Shown here: positions 14,047-25,744 of the stretch, piece by piece | Position numbering within the stretch: the stretch's first letter is position 1 | Layout of the letters: the number at the start of each line of letters is the position of its first letter | Source of the DNA: Motacilla alba alba | Lineage: Eukaryota; Chordata; Aves; Passeriformes; Motacillidae | Length of the DNA stretch: 64,000 bases | Reading direction: 5' to 3' | Assembly (NCBI RefSeq): GCF_015832195.1 | Contig: NC_052018.1 | Coordinates: forward strand, 62,123,666 to 62,187,665 | Translations under genes and position numbers: made by a program | Notes under the pieces: generated by a model | What the model saw: only the letters and a program-made list of their open reading frames with translations | What the model was told of the DNA's origin: nothing | Database searches by the model: none

Positions 14047-15639
14047 TAAAACTGACTCTGAGGTAGTTATAGGCCCCTCCACATCACAGCCAGGTGCTCA
14101 AGAACTGGGGGACCTTGCAGTTGCAACTAATCAGGCATTTCTGCTGCAGCTATTTATTATTAATCTCCTCCATATGGATTTCTTTTCCCCCTGCTTTTTC
14201 TTGAGGATGTTCCAATTTTTCTGAGCCCAAGAGTTATCCAACAGGAGGTAGCAGCTAGAGGGTTGACTCACCCCCCTCAACACCAAACAGCAGTGCCCCA
14301 AGGAATGGCCTACAAGTCAAAAGGTCTTTTGGGGTGACAGGTTTGAAGAGCGACTTGCAGGTCACACTGCTACATGAGCCAGGTGGCTTCCCTGCAGCCC
14401 TAGTGCTATATGGAAATCAGATGCAGGCAGTGGTTTTGCAGATGTGTTGGGAATTTAGTTTTGCATGTACAGCATGTAAACGCAGTACCTCAGCAGATAC
14501 TAGGTGAGACAAAATTCATACAAGCAAAGAGCCATATGAAACCCTATAAAATAAATAAGATTTCTCAGGAAGCTGCCTGAGGGGATGGCAAGAGGCAGAG
14601 GTAGCTCTGAGACTGAGTACTGCAGCCTTACTTGTCCACTCAAAGGACAGTAAAATTATTATTTTGGATTCAGCCATATACTCCAGCCTGCAGTGTCCTC
14701 AGTTGTTGGATCTCTGCACTGAGTGAGTTCAGAAAAAACTTCTGCTAGTGCCTTAAGTTATTAGATCCTCTGGTGGAAATTCTCATTTAAATGGATTTTC
14801 CCTCTATTAAGCAAGAAAAATTTCCAGAACAGGAAAAATGTGTTATCCTCAGCACTGCTTGCTGTCCAGTGGCACTGCTCAGGCACAGAACAGCTTCTAT
14901 GAACTCAGGAAAGCACAGGCTTAAAATCCATGTGGAACAAATAGTGATTTCTGACAAAAAATAAAATGTTGTTTTGCTCACTATTTTCCATAGTGGTTTT
15001 CTTCTCAGAAGCACAAATACGTAAAAGGAAAACATCTGTCACTGTCTGTTGGTTTTTGTATATACAGTTTTTGTTTGAAATTGAAAAGAGATGCTGAAGA
15101 ATTAAAAATACATCATTTGTTAACATATTCCAGTAAAAAATTTTGAGACCTTTCCAGCATTTTCTCTTGCTTCTTTTTAGTGTCTTTTTTGCCCTACAGC
15201 TTATGCACCAATTTTACCTGGATTTGAAGCCAATTATACCAGACAGAAGTTTCATATTTGGCGTGCGACAGATTTCCTAGGAAAAGCTTTGGTCATGAGT
15301 TGGGATCTCTTTAGGGTTATGGGTGAATCTTAGTGACTTTTGCCTTGCTTTCCCTCTAATGTGTGTTTTCATGAATTGCTTCATACAGAAGTTGAACCGG
15401 ATTTATTGAGCCAACCAAGTGTGTGGCAGCCCTTTTCATAGAGAGGAAATAAAGCAAAGAAAGATAAAACTTCCACTTTTCATTCCTGACACTTCTGTGG
15501 CTCTAGAAGGAAAACGAGCACAGCCAGAGCTACAGCTGCCACCGGCAGCATGGCTTCTGGTGGCGAAGGCTTCCCACATGGCTTATCACTGCTTACTCCG
15601 CTGCTGCTTATCACTGACTATTCCTCTACACTTCCAGAT
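14047..15639. other. Intergenic DNA, nothing recognised
   Basis: Mixed-composition sequence between the purine tract and the CpG island. No coding exon or repeat family could be named. Confidence 0.55.
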
Positions 15640-16270
15640 AGGATTTTTTTCCGAACCGTTTCAGTCCCCCGGGCCTGAGGTAGCTTATTTTTAATCATCC
15701 TCTCATGCCTGAGCACGCCCAGCTCCCCCTAGGCCCGGGCCTGCTGGGCGGGACGCGGCGGCCGCGCTCGGCCTCCTTCCCACGGGCGCCTTTGCACCCA
15801 CGGCCGCAGCTGCCGCCGGAGCCGGCTAAGAATAGAGCCCTGCTCCCGACCCAGCTCCGAGCTGCCGCCCGAGGAGCACGGGGAGCGAGGGACGTGCTGA
15901 GGGTCACAGATGGAGCCTGGGGCCGAGACAAAGAGCAGGAGGATCTGAGGGTGCCAGCGGGGCGCTCGGAGAGCAGCGTGTCCTTTCTGCCTTCTGCCTG
16001 CCTGCCTCCAAGCGCCGGTGCGCTCTCAGTGCCGGCGCTCACCGGGAGATCCACGGGAAGTTTGAGGACAAGATGAGAGTTGGAATAATGATCTTGCAGA
16101 AACTGAGCTTTGCTTGGCGCTGCTGTCAGGAGGAACATTCTGTTTCAGCGGCATAGCAACCAGAAGATGAAAAGCGCCGGGAGTGAGAGGGAAAGGGGAG
16201 ATGGTGTCCCGCTCTGTAATGCGGTTTCCTGGCGGGGGAAATCCTGTGCTGCTCTAGGAAGGCTCCCACT
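15640..16270. promoter_or_regulatory. Isolated CpG island
   Basis: The stretch is sharply GC-rich against AT-rich flanks, and 15701-16060 alone holds roughly three dozen CpG dinucleotides (for example the gacgcggcggccgcgctcgg block at 15752). Such islands usually mark promoters. No recognisable protein exon lies inside; the overlapping frames on both strands (15705-16076 plus, 15695-16138 minus) are long only because GC-rich DNA lacks stops. A strong donor-like GTAAGT sits at 16601 on the plus strand. Confidence 0.75.
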
Positions 16271-19200
16271 GAGCAGGTTGAGCTGGGTTATGGAACTCAG
16301 GATATATCAGTGCTCTGTCGCTCTGGTAATGCCGTGGCACCTGTCCCTTGCCAGGCTCCATTTGGTCCCAGTGCAGAGTGCAGCAGCTCTCCCAAATCTC
16401 CAGTAAGAATTGACACAGTACCCACAAATCAGGCTACACATGAAATAACTCCCTTCTCCCTCACGTCCCGTTTTTCAGGAGAAGGGTGGCTCAGAGGAGT
16501 GCACTGGCAGGTCCCTTCCTCAGAGGCCAGGCCATGTGCCAAGCCCCTCACCAATACAAATTGTCCCAGCAAGATCATGCTCAAGCCTGGACATCTCATC
16601 GTAAGTCTGATGAGTGACCCAGTCTGTCTGGTGTAGTGTCACAGGAGTCACCTGCCACACCCTCCCAGGACAGCCTTTGGGACCAGGTTTGGGATGGCTT
16701 TTATATCAGAGTTTCAGTTTTATTATATTTTCAAGAGATAAATGATGCAACTTAAGGCTGCTCTTTGCCTTGATTTTTCAGTTTTGGCTCATTCCCGAGT
16801 CTTTACTATAAATTTGGTTTAAGGTATCTGACAGTTTCTTGCAATTGATGCATTAATAGGATGGGTGGAGATGGTTGATTTCAGTAAACGTACTTGCAGA
16901 TGTTCTCATATCTCTCAGAGAAGTGCAAGATGTGGGGGTTCATTCTCTCTCATGCTGTAACTGATCAGATGCAATTCCCTTTTCTTTACTCAGGACTTTC
17001 ATCTAAAACTCCACTGCCATAAACTTGGAAGCAGCATTCCTTCTGCAGATAAAAATATGATAAATCCTGTATGATAAAGGATTTATTTTTTTTTCTCCCG
17101 CAAAATGTTCAGGTATTTTTAAACACTACATATATGTTATCCAATGGTCTTGTAAGTTGATGTTCTGCCTTTTAAAAATGGTAATTTAATTTAAATTCAG
17201 AGATCATTCAGCTATGAAGGGTACCAATAGCAAATACTCTTTCCTAATTCATCTACCCTGAAATAATTTATTCTTAAGACCAAAATCATTACAAAGACAA
17301 GCAATACTTTATTGTTTTTTATGCCACAAGTACACCCAGATTCCCAGGCACAAGAAGAAGCCATCAGTAGCATGTCACACTTGATAAATCAGTGCATTAA
17401 GGTCCTGAGCAAAATGCTCTGCTACATCAATTCAGAGTGCATCAGCTGAGTGAGGGTTGGCAGCAGGGAGCTCAATTCTTGACTTGTCACAACTGAAAGG
17501 TGAAACATTTTGGAGAAAAAGAGGTGGATGAAGAACCTTCACCTTGGCAGCCCTAATGACTCGGGAGGATAGGACAAACTTCTTAAATGGCAATAACTTC
17601 ATCCTAAGTCTGAGACACAAGATTTATGGAAAGGGCAGTCTGAGTGCTTGAGAAAAGGTCCAACTTTGTGGATATGAGAGGCCAGCCAAGGAGAATACAT
17701 GTGGTGAAGCATCCACCCATGGCTTTAAGCTTCTGCTACCTCTGCAGTAAAAATATATGCCGTGTAACTACTCCAGCTTAAAAGCTATCACTGTGCAGCT
17801 GAATGGATCCTGTTAAAGGGGATAATCCATAGTAATTGTTTGTGCATTTTTGTTGCAATAGATGGCCAAGTTATGGTAGAAGCCCCAAAACTGAATAGTG
17901 AGGCTGTGCACAATACTGGGCTCTGGCTGTACCAACATCTGGGGAAGGTAGGAGGGCTCTGATCAACCTGAGTGAAGCTGATGTTCCTCATCCTCTTACA
18001 TAGTGTGGCTTAAGAAATAAATCGCAACTGTAGGGCAAAAGAGTTAAAACATATTGGTCCTCATTTAGCTGATATGAAGAAAACTACTTCTGTATCCTAC
18101 CTTACATGTGGGTGTTGGTGTAGTGGATTTGGTGTAGTGGATCCATCCCAAACCGGACAAATGAAACTGTACAAGACAAACAACCTTTGTTTCCTGAACT
18201 CAGGCACTTAGTCATCAATAATTAGTTACTGCAGGTAAATGAGCCAAAACACTTCATAAAGCAATATTTTTTTTGTTTCTCAGCTTTTGCATCTGCTGCT
18301 TTTCCACAACCACCTTAATATTAAAATGCTTCTCTTGGCATTGTGCCAGCCATGGGAGAAACAAGCTGGTTGAAGTAACCACATGCCAATCACAGTCGCA
18401 GGGTTGCTCTACACACATTGAAATGTCTGGTTTATGAGAATAAGTTACTGCAGCTCCTATCATCAGGCAGCCAAATCTGTCGTGATTTGTGTGCGCCAAG
18501 ACAATTCAAGGTTTGTGTGCATAAAAATCCTGTTAGGTAGAGATTGAGATCTAAGGAGGAAGGACTCTCTGCCAAAGGGAGATTTTTTTCCCTGTGATAT
18601 GAAAAATAAAAAAAAACAAGTAATTTAATTAAATGTCTCAGTGTGTGGAGGTGGGTTGATGCGTTTATTTACAAATATCCTGAAAACTATCTGTTAGTTT
18701 CTGTGTCTTGACTTTGGGACTATTCAAGCTAGTGTTTTGCTTTTGTGATGGATTGTGTACACAGTGGTTCAGAAAAAAAAAAGCGGCAAACAAACACACG
18801 GCCCATTTTTCAGACCTGTCTGGGATGTGTCTATGTGCTGTATGGGCAGTTTGTGTTGTTCCTTAGATCCTTCCCATCCCATTGCCTGCTGACTACCTGC
18901 TGAAATGGCTGCTTAAACAGACAGGACTGCAGCAGCCTCTGTGACTGCATGCTCAATGTTGGAGAAGTTAATTCTTACCATCCCTGGCAAAGTCAACTTT
19001 TGAGTCCATGCAATAGTTTAAATCAAACTTCTTCATGTGAACATTATCCCTGAAGCTTCTTTCTCACCTTCTTTTCTTAACCTAACTAAAAGAAAACACT
19101 GAAATGTCTTTTGCAGCATCTTCAGTAATGGATTTATTTCTTTTAACTGGGAAAAAAAGGCCTGTTGATTTTCCTGGCAGAGTCAAAGGAGGTGATAGCT

Positions 19201-21324
19201 GCCATGCTCACAGAGGCAACTACACGAATTCATTGCAAAGGTTAAAAAGTAAAACAAATACCTAAAGCCCTGGCACAGATTTAACCTGGTCCATAAAGGT
19301 GCCTGAGAGAAACCCTGGTTTCTAGTGAAAACAGCCTACAGAAGCCTGTACTGGACATTAATCTGAAGGAAAATGGAACTACAAAGGTTCTCAGGAGGGT
19401 GTCTGTTATTCCTCCCTGTTTAAAATCTCTGTCAAAATCAACCCTGAGATACATATGCCCAAAAACCTATCCCAGAGGTTTGCCAACCCACCTCTAAAAG
19501 GGACTAGGTCTCAGGGGTGATATGGCAATGGTGCCTGCACCTGCCCCTCCAGCACATGTGCTGGTCACAGCTGCACCACAGCACTGTGACGGTGCCAGGC
19601 TGCTCAAGAGCTGGGAGATGTTGCTCTGTGGCCATCTCTGCTTTACCCTACAGAGGGTGTTTCTTTAAGCAAAGGGACAGGGGCTGTTGCTGCAGTGGGA
19701 ATAGGCTGGTGACTGCAGTGGTTATTGGCAGTGGGGGAGTGTGATGGGGTCCTGTGGGGTCCTTGTTCAGAGGGGTGAAGCTATTTGGTGGATGTTGTTA
19801 TAGGCAAAAGGTTTGCGGCTAAAAAATTGAGGGGAGTGAATAAGACAGGAAAGAGGATAGTGATGAATTTATTGTGGGAGCACCTTCCTCCTCAAATGGT
19901 GTGCTGTGTTAGTAAAAATAGCTCCATGTAATTAAAGAGGATCATCAAGGGGCAGGAGGTTGTCTCTGTGTCACCCGATACTGCTGTCAGTGTTGATGGT
20001 GGCATCCACATGCGTGGGTTTAGGAAGCCCAGGTTCAGCCTGTTCTTAGACATCTCCAGTGACAGAGGTTCTTCTCCTGAAAGTCTTCCGGTGCTTCACT
20101 AGGACATATCCTTCACCTGTGCCTTGTTCAGGAGGCAATTCATAGACTGTCTTTGGATTAGTCCCGAAGAGATGTCCAGTCTGATTGCAGTGAGAGGATC
20201 TCCTTGCGAGAATGTAGGAAACTTCATATACTACATCTTGTAGGATAAAATATGATTGGGGGATTGCCTATTTGCTTTGAGCTATAGCATGCTTCAGTTT
20301 GGGGAAAGCAAGAGACAAAGTGAAAAAGACCCATCTTTAAAAGACACTGAAAAATTAATGAAAATAAAAGAGCGGGATGTGTTAAAATCAGCTGGCTGTA
20401 ACCCAGCAGCAGTATCCAACAGTCACACTCTCAGGGACAGGCTGATTCTGCCTGTGCTGATCTTTTTCTGCTTGATCTTTTCTGTAATGAAATGTGCATT
20501 TGGCTTTTCTGTCAGTTCTGCCCAGCCACATCAGGAGTACCATGACAGACTCACATCACTATACCTCCATCTGAAACTGGTGCACAAATCTGGAGGATCT
20601 AATCTAGCTAAAATAAATGTAAGTTTCTCACCTCTGGTAAAAGCTGCCACCTAGGGGCTGCTTTGGATGGCAATTTCAAGCCCCAGTCTGCCTGAAGCAA
20701 TTTTAAGCCTCAGTCCTGCTAACATTTGAGAAGTATTAGCTGGACTGGTTCAAATCTTGCTCCAGAGTTACCACCATCTCTGGGCTACACCAAAGAAAGG
20801 GTGAAAATGATGCCCATCGGTTGAAGTCCAGCAAGGCTGCTGGAACTCCATCCTCTTGATCTGTCCTTCCCACAGAGCTCAGCCTGGGCTTGTACAAACA
20901 GTGAACTCCTCTGAGAGCTCTTTTAGTTGCACCCTGCATGGAAAACCACAGCATCTCAGCCCCTGTAAAGCTTCACAAATGCTATTTTTCCATGCTTGCC
21001 CTCCTTTTTGGAGCATCCTCACTGTCCTATATAGTTGATTGTGGTTCTGTGACCCAGGCAGTGCTGCACAATCCCCAGATTACCCTGTACCTTGGTTAAT
21101 TCTAGAAAATGATTGTATCTGAGCAATGAGATGTTTGCAGCTAGACTGAGAGGTATACTGACATGTCTGCATTCCTGGGAATTGAGCATTAGTTGTAGGG
21201 AGGACAGAGAGATTTTGGGGAGCTCATGCTGGCTCCTGCCTTGTTTAGAGCTGTGTTCTTGTAAGGACACCAAAAGATGATGCACCAGTAACACAGCCTT
21301 GCTGTGACTCTGAATTTGTGCTAC
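16271..21324. other. Intergenic DNA, no gene recognised
   Basis: Includes a donor-like GTAAGT at 16601 downstream of the CpG island and a GC-richer part at about 19500-20200 that may be an old repeat (family not identified). No protein similarity seen in any frame. Confidence 0.5.
18118..18143 (+). repeat. Short tandem direct repeat
   Basis: GGTGTAGTGGAT occurs twice with a two-base spacer in intergenic DNA. Confidence 0.75.
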
Positions 21325-21330
21325 ACCAAC
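21325..21330. repeat. Target site duplication, left copy
   Basis: ACCAAC immediately before the TG end of the solo LTR; identical to the right copy. Confidence 0.85.
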
Positions 21331-21751
21331 TGTTATAACTGTGAGGTGCCCCAACGTTGGAAGGAAGGAGGGAATCTGACTCCAAGTTCTTAGAAGGCTA
21401 ATTTTTTATTTTATGATATTATATTATATAAGAGAATGCTATTCTAAAACTATACTAAAGAATAGAGAAAGGATACAGATAGAAGGCTACAAAGAATGAT
21501 AATAAAAACTCGTGACTGCTTCCAGAGTCCTGACACAGCTGGACCGTGATTGGTCATTAAGTTAAAACAATTCACATGAAACCAATCAAGCAATGACCAG
21601 TTGGTAAACAGCCTCCAAACCACATTCCAAAGCAGCCAAACACAGGAGAAGTGAATCAGATAATTATTATTTACATTTTTCTCTGAGGCTTCTCAACTTC
21701 CCAGGGGAAGAAATCCTGATGAAGGGATTTTCAGAAAATTTGACAGTGACA
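21331..21751 (-). mobile_element. Solo LTR of an endogenous retrovirus with 6-bp target duplication
   Basis: A 421-base block bounded by TG...CA and flanked by the perfect direct repeat ACCAAC at 21325-21330 and 21752-21757. Minus-strand orientation is set by the AATAAA motif and T-rich stretch near its 3' side (plus 21400-21415), with the 5' end starting TGTCACTGTCAAATTTTC. A 6-bp duplication is the rule for class II (ERVK-like) elements. The sequence resembles, from memory, an abundant songbird LTR. No internal retroviral genes are attached, so this is a recombination-derived solo LTR; it encodes no protein. Confidence 0.85.
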
Positions 21752-21757
21752 ACCAAC
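21752..21757. repeat. Target site duplication, right copy
   Basis: ACCAAC immediately after the CA end of the solo LTR. Confidence 0.85.
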
Positions 21758-24700
21758 ACCACAAGTCTTTGGAGAAATGATGGTGTAATGACATCTGTCA
21801 CACTAATCTTCTGCTCTGCTGTGTACACCAAGTCCTGACCCTTCGTGGGACTCCCCACTGCTCCTTCTTCCCACAGCCACAGCAGCCACGCTCCAAAAAA
21901 AGTAAGTGAGGCTAGAGCAGGCCATGTCCTTCGCTGCCTTCCCTGCTCCATCTCCCCCAGGCAACTTCTCTCTCCATAGCTTGGTACTTATACAATGTGC
22001 ATTCAGAGGGACATGCCAGTGAGAGTCCAGGGACAAGCCAGAATTGCAGATGAGACATTTAAATTTCAACAGGGTGCCATTTTCCAATGGAGCAGCTTTC
22101 CGGTCAGTCCTGCCCTATGACAGAATGGCCATGGGGCAGCTGTACAGCTGGGTCTGTAGCCCAGCAGTTCTGCACCTTTCTTGAGCTGACAGGGTAATAT
22201 GTGCCATGGGGAAGGAGTATGTGAACAGAGGATCCAGCTGACAGCAGATCTGTTCCTATGCCCTTGATGGAAAAAGTGTTAGGGAGGTACGGATCTGCGT
22301 GCCACTGTCAACAGAGAGCTGCTGGGGTTTTTTCCTCCGTGGACAATTATGCATACAGTGAATTTCTGAGTCACAGGCTGACATTCCAGCAGATCAAATT
22401 GTTTGACCAATACTGGAATAAGTGCAAGTGTACAAGCCTGAAATGGTGAGCTGGTTCTGTTTGCTCAGCTGACAGAAGTGTAGCAGTTGCTAATTCCATT
22501 GCATCCCCTGAAAGCAAAAAAGGAGAAAATGTAACAACCAGCGAGAGAAAATACAGAGAGACTCTGTATTGCTCTTTCCACTAAATATGCCCAAATGCAG
22601 GCAGACAGCTCTCTCCCCTCACTTCCCTGAGTGCAGAGTGTTTGCTTTATCTGGTGATGTAACTGCTAAATAATAGACAAACCTGGTATGAACTCTCCTA
22701 CTTATCTCTGCGCGGGTACACATATGGAGGAATCTTTCTGCATTTTTCACTGGATCTTAACAGATCTATAACTAGAAATATGCCACTGCCCTCTGCTGGA
22801 AAAGCAGGAGCCAGACAAGAAGAAAAGAAAACCAGAACAGAATCTTGTAAATGCATTATATTATTGCATTTACTGCACTTGGTGCTGGAGACCCATGAAA
22901 TGCAGCAGGAAAAGGACAGTGGGAATCCTCTGACCACTAGACAGAGCAGGATCCACTCCCCTACCATGGCTGTCTTTTCCCCTCACTTTGGAGGGCTCCC
23001 AGACTGGGAAAAACTTGGCAGTGGAGGAAAACATCAGACCAGAGTTAGCAGCATTTGGTCTTTCTCCTACACTTCCTGTATGGAATTCAGTTCAGATTTT
23101 TGAGAACCCTTTTCTATCTAAAAATGGTATGGTTTTTAAGAACTCCTCTAGAATAATTGGGATAAAAGTGCCCAGTTCAGACTATCTGTTACAAGCTAAA
23201 GAATCAAACTGGCATTTATTTTGTAAGGTAGATCACTCAACACACCCTGAGAGAACTGTGTCACTCAAAGTGCTGTGGTTAGGCACAGATGGTTGTGGTT
23301 AAGCAATCCATATGGACAGCACCACAATGTGCACTCATCATGAGTACTAAAACTGTTCTCTAGTGAGAACAACAGCAGCATTGGCTTTGAGCAAGCAGAT
23401 GCATCTGAGGAAGGGTTATCCTTCCAGAAAAGGTTTCCATGAGATTTATTTAGCCATTTCTGGGGTGGTGCTTATCAGTCTGATTTCTCATCCTGAGAGG
23501 GATTAGCCTCTTTCTGAACTACAGAAATATTTTTCTAGATAAGCCTTCAAGAATGGAAATGCTGGAATTGTTGCCTTGAAGAACCATGAAAGATTTTCAA
23601 CTTAAAGCTGCAGAATCAAAAGCATCAGTTTACACTGACAAATGCACAATAGCCATGGTGGTGTGTCCTACCTACTCCAATGGCCTTGTCTCCATTGTTG
23701 GTCAGGGTGACACAACCTGGGCAAGAAGTAAGAAATTATGTGAAAAGTATAAGATGCAAAGCAGGCCTTGGCAACTACCTTTTCCCTTCTTTCAGTTTCA
23801 GTTTCCCTGTCTCTTCTTTTTTCCCCTCTTTCCCTTTCTCTAGCACTACACTAAATGTGTGACCTGAGGATGGAAGTGTCACCATGGGTCCAGAAGATCT
23901 GACAAATAAATGGACTGAGTAACCAAAGACTGGCTAAGTGGAGGGTGAAGGGGAAAGCCTCCTTGGCACAGCAGCAGCTGGAATATTAAAGGTCTGCTCC
24001 ACGGACTGGTTTGCATGATTGACTTCCATGGCATTAACTTCCAAACCCTTTTCCTAATTTGCTGACCCGTATGTGGGTTTACATCTTTGTATACAGCAAA
24101 TGCATAAAAACTTTTTATAATGACTCCATGAATGACACATTGCTGCCCTGTAACTCGGTAGCTGTCCCTGAAGTTACATACATGTGTCTGATTATAGCTC
24201 AGCCTTTCAAAAGTAATAAAATGAAGTGGCATTTTATGTAACTCAATGAGTTACAGTAGGAAGCTGTTAACAGTAGAGGATTAAAATAAAATTGTTCTTG
24301 GTATTTAAAAAGTGATGAAATGAGGAGAAAAATAAATCCACCCCCAAATGCTGCAAATCACTCCTTACAAGTTTGGCATCTGCCAAGATTCTACTTGGGA
24401 AAAAAACCTGGGCTCCTTCCCTCAGAGGGTCCTCCCACACTCTTTGAGGCATAAAGCCCAAGGGTAGTGTTCACTGTCCACAGACACAGACAGACAGACC
24501 GTATACAGGTGCACCCAGCAGCCCCATTATGAAATGCCACTTTTCCCATAGGTTTTTTAATGCTTTCTAAAAGATATCACTCATATAAATCCTCATATTC
24601 CCTGCATTTTCTGTGATGAGACTTAAATGCAGGCGAGCAGATCTGACACATTTCCATCTTCTTTAGCATATTTCCATCTTCTTTAGAGGTAAGCAAGTAA

Positions 24701-25744
24701 AGGTAGGCCGTTAGTGTGTGGCATTTATTGTTTATTCATTAGTGTGCATTAATCAAGTGATTGGCTGAATCAAAATTTTCAGCAGTGATCAAAGTATTAT
24801 AAGTTGAATGAGATTATTGATAATGAGGGACTACATCCAGCTGGAGAGAAACATGTAGAAAGAAATAACTCCTGAGTTTGAAATTATTAATTTGTATTAC
24901 TTTAAAATATCATCCCAGCATATTGTCTGTTACCTTGATTTTTCTTTAATTTCTATGACATGACTGCCACTGTAAATAAATGAGATTGCATAACTTCCAG
25001 GTCATTCACTGAATGTGGCATTGAGTAAATTACAAAAGTGAAAGGTATATTCCGCAAAATGTGTTCCCCTGATGAGATGGAGTTAGTCTTGCACGTTTAT
25101 TTCCAACATTTTGGCTAGGCGTGTACCTGTCTCAAGTACTTAAAAAACCACAAGATTATTTTCCAGAGTTCCACTGTGTAATTTTTGCCATTAAACACTA
25201 AAAAGGAAAAATAAAAGTCAATCATTCACTATTAAAAGACTTTAATTATTTGGAACACTAATATAAAAAATGTTTACTTGAAAAGGTTTCTTTCCATTTT
25301 AGTCGATCTTCAAACCTGTTACACTATATTTCACTGACTAGTATCACAAATTACACTGACAAGTTTCCTCAAAGTTGCAAAAGATAGAGCTACAGTAAAC
25401 TATTTCACAAGTTACTTAGAAAAAAACATAGAAGAAATTATTCTTTCCCTCTTCTTCTATGATGAAGCAAAAACTTAACATTAAAGTAACAAGAACAGTC
25501 ATTATAGTGCTAAGTATATTTGACATATTTAACCTCACAAATAAATAAATATGTACAAGGGAGGTTACAGCATGTCAACTACAAAACAGAAAGCTTTACA
25601 TTGTAGAATTGAGAGCATTCAAGAGCAGCTAAGTGACACAGACAGTTTAAGATTACTACATGGTAGTAAAAAAAGAGAAAAAATCTTAATTCAGCAAAAA
25701 TACAGATGTACATTAAACTGATAGATTACAGCTCAGCTTCATTC
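21758..25744. other. Intergenic DNA downstream of ADGRG6
   Basis: No gene recognised. The part from about 24700 to 25744 is AT-rich and could belong to a longer ADGRG6 3' UTR if the signal near 25097 is used. Confidence 0.5.
24650..24686 (+). repeat. Short tandem direct repeat
   Basis: ATTTCCATCTTCTTTAG occurs twice with a two-base spacer, just downstream of the ADGRG6 3' UTR. Confidence 0.8.

Noticed and set aside
13837..14049. Lys-rich 70-codon frame
   Set aside because: Half of it is the translated poly(A)/GAAAAA tract.
15695..16138. Overlapping 147- and 123-codon frames in the CpG island
   Set aside because: Both strands are open only because GC-rich DNA is poor in stop codons; the peptides are low-complexity Arg/Ala/Pro/Gly.
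19500..20200. Possible second LTR or retroviral remnant
   Set aside because: The composition and an AATAAA-like motif are suggestive, but no TG/CA boundary, target duplication or similarity could be established.
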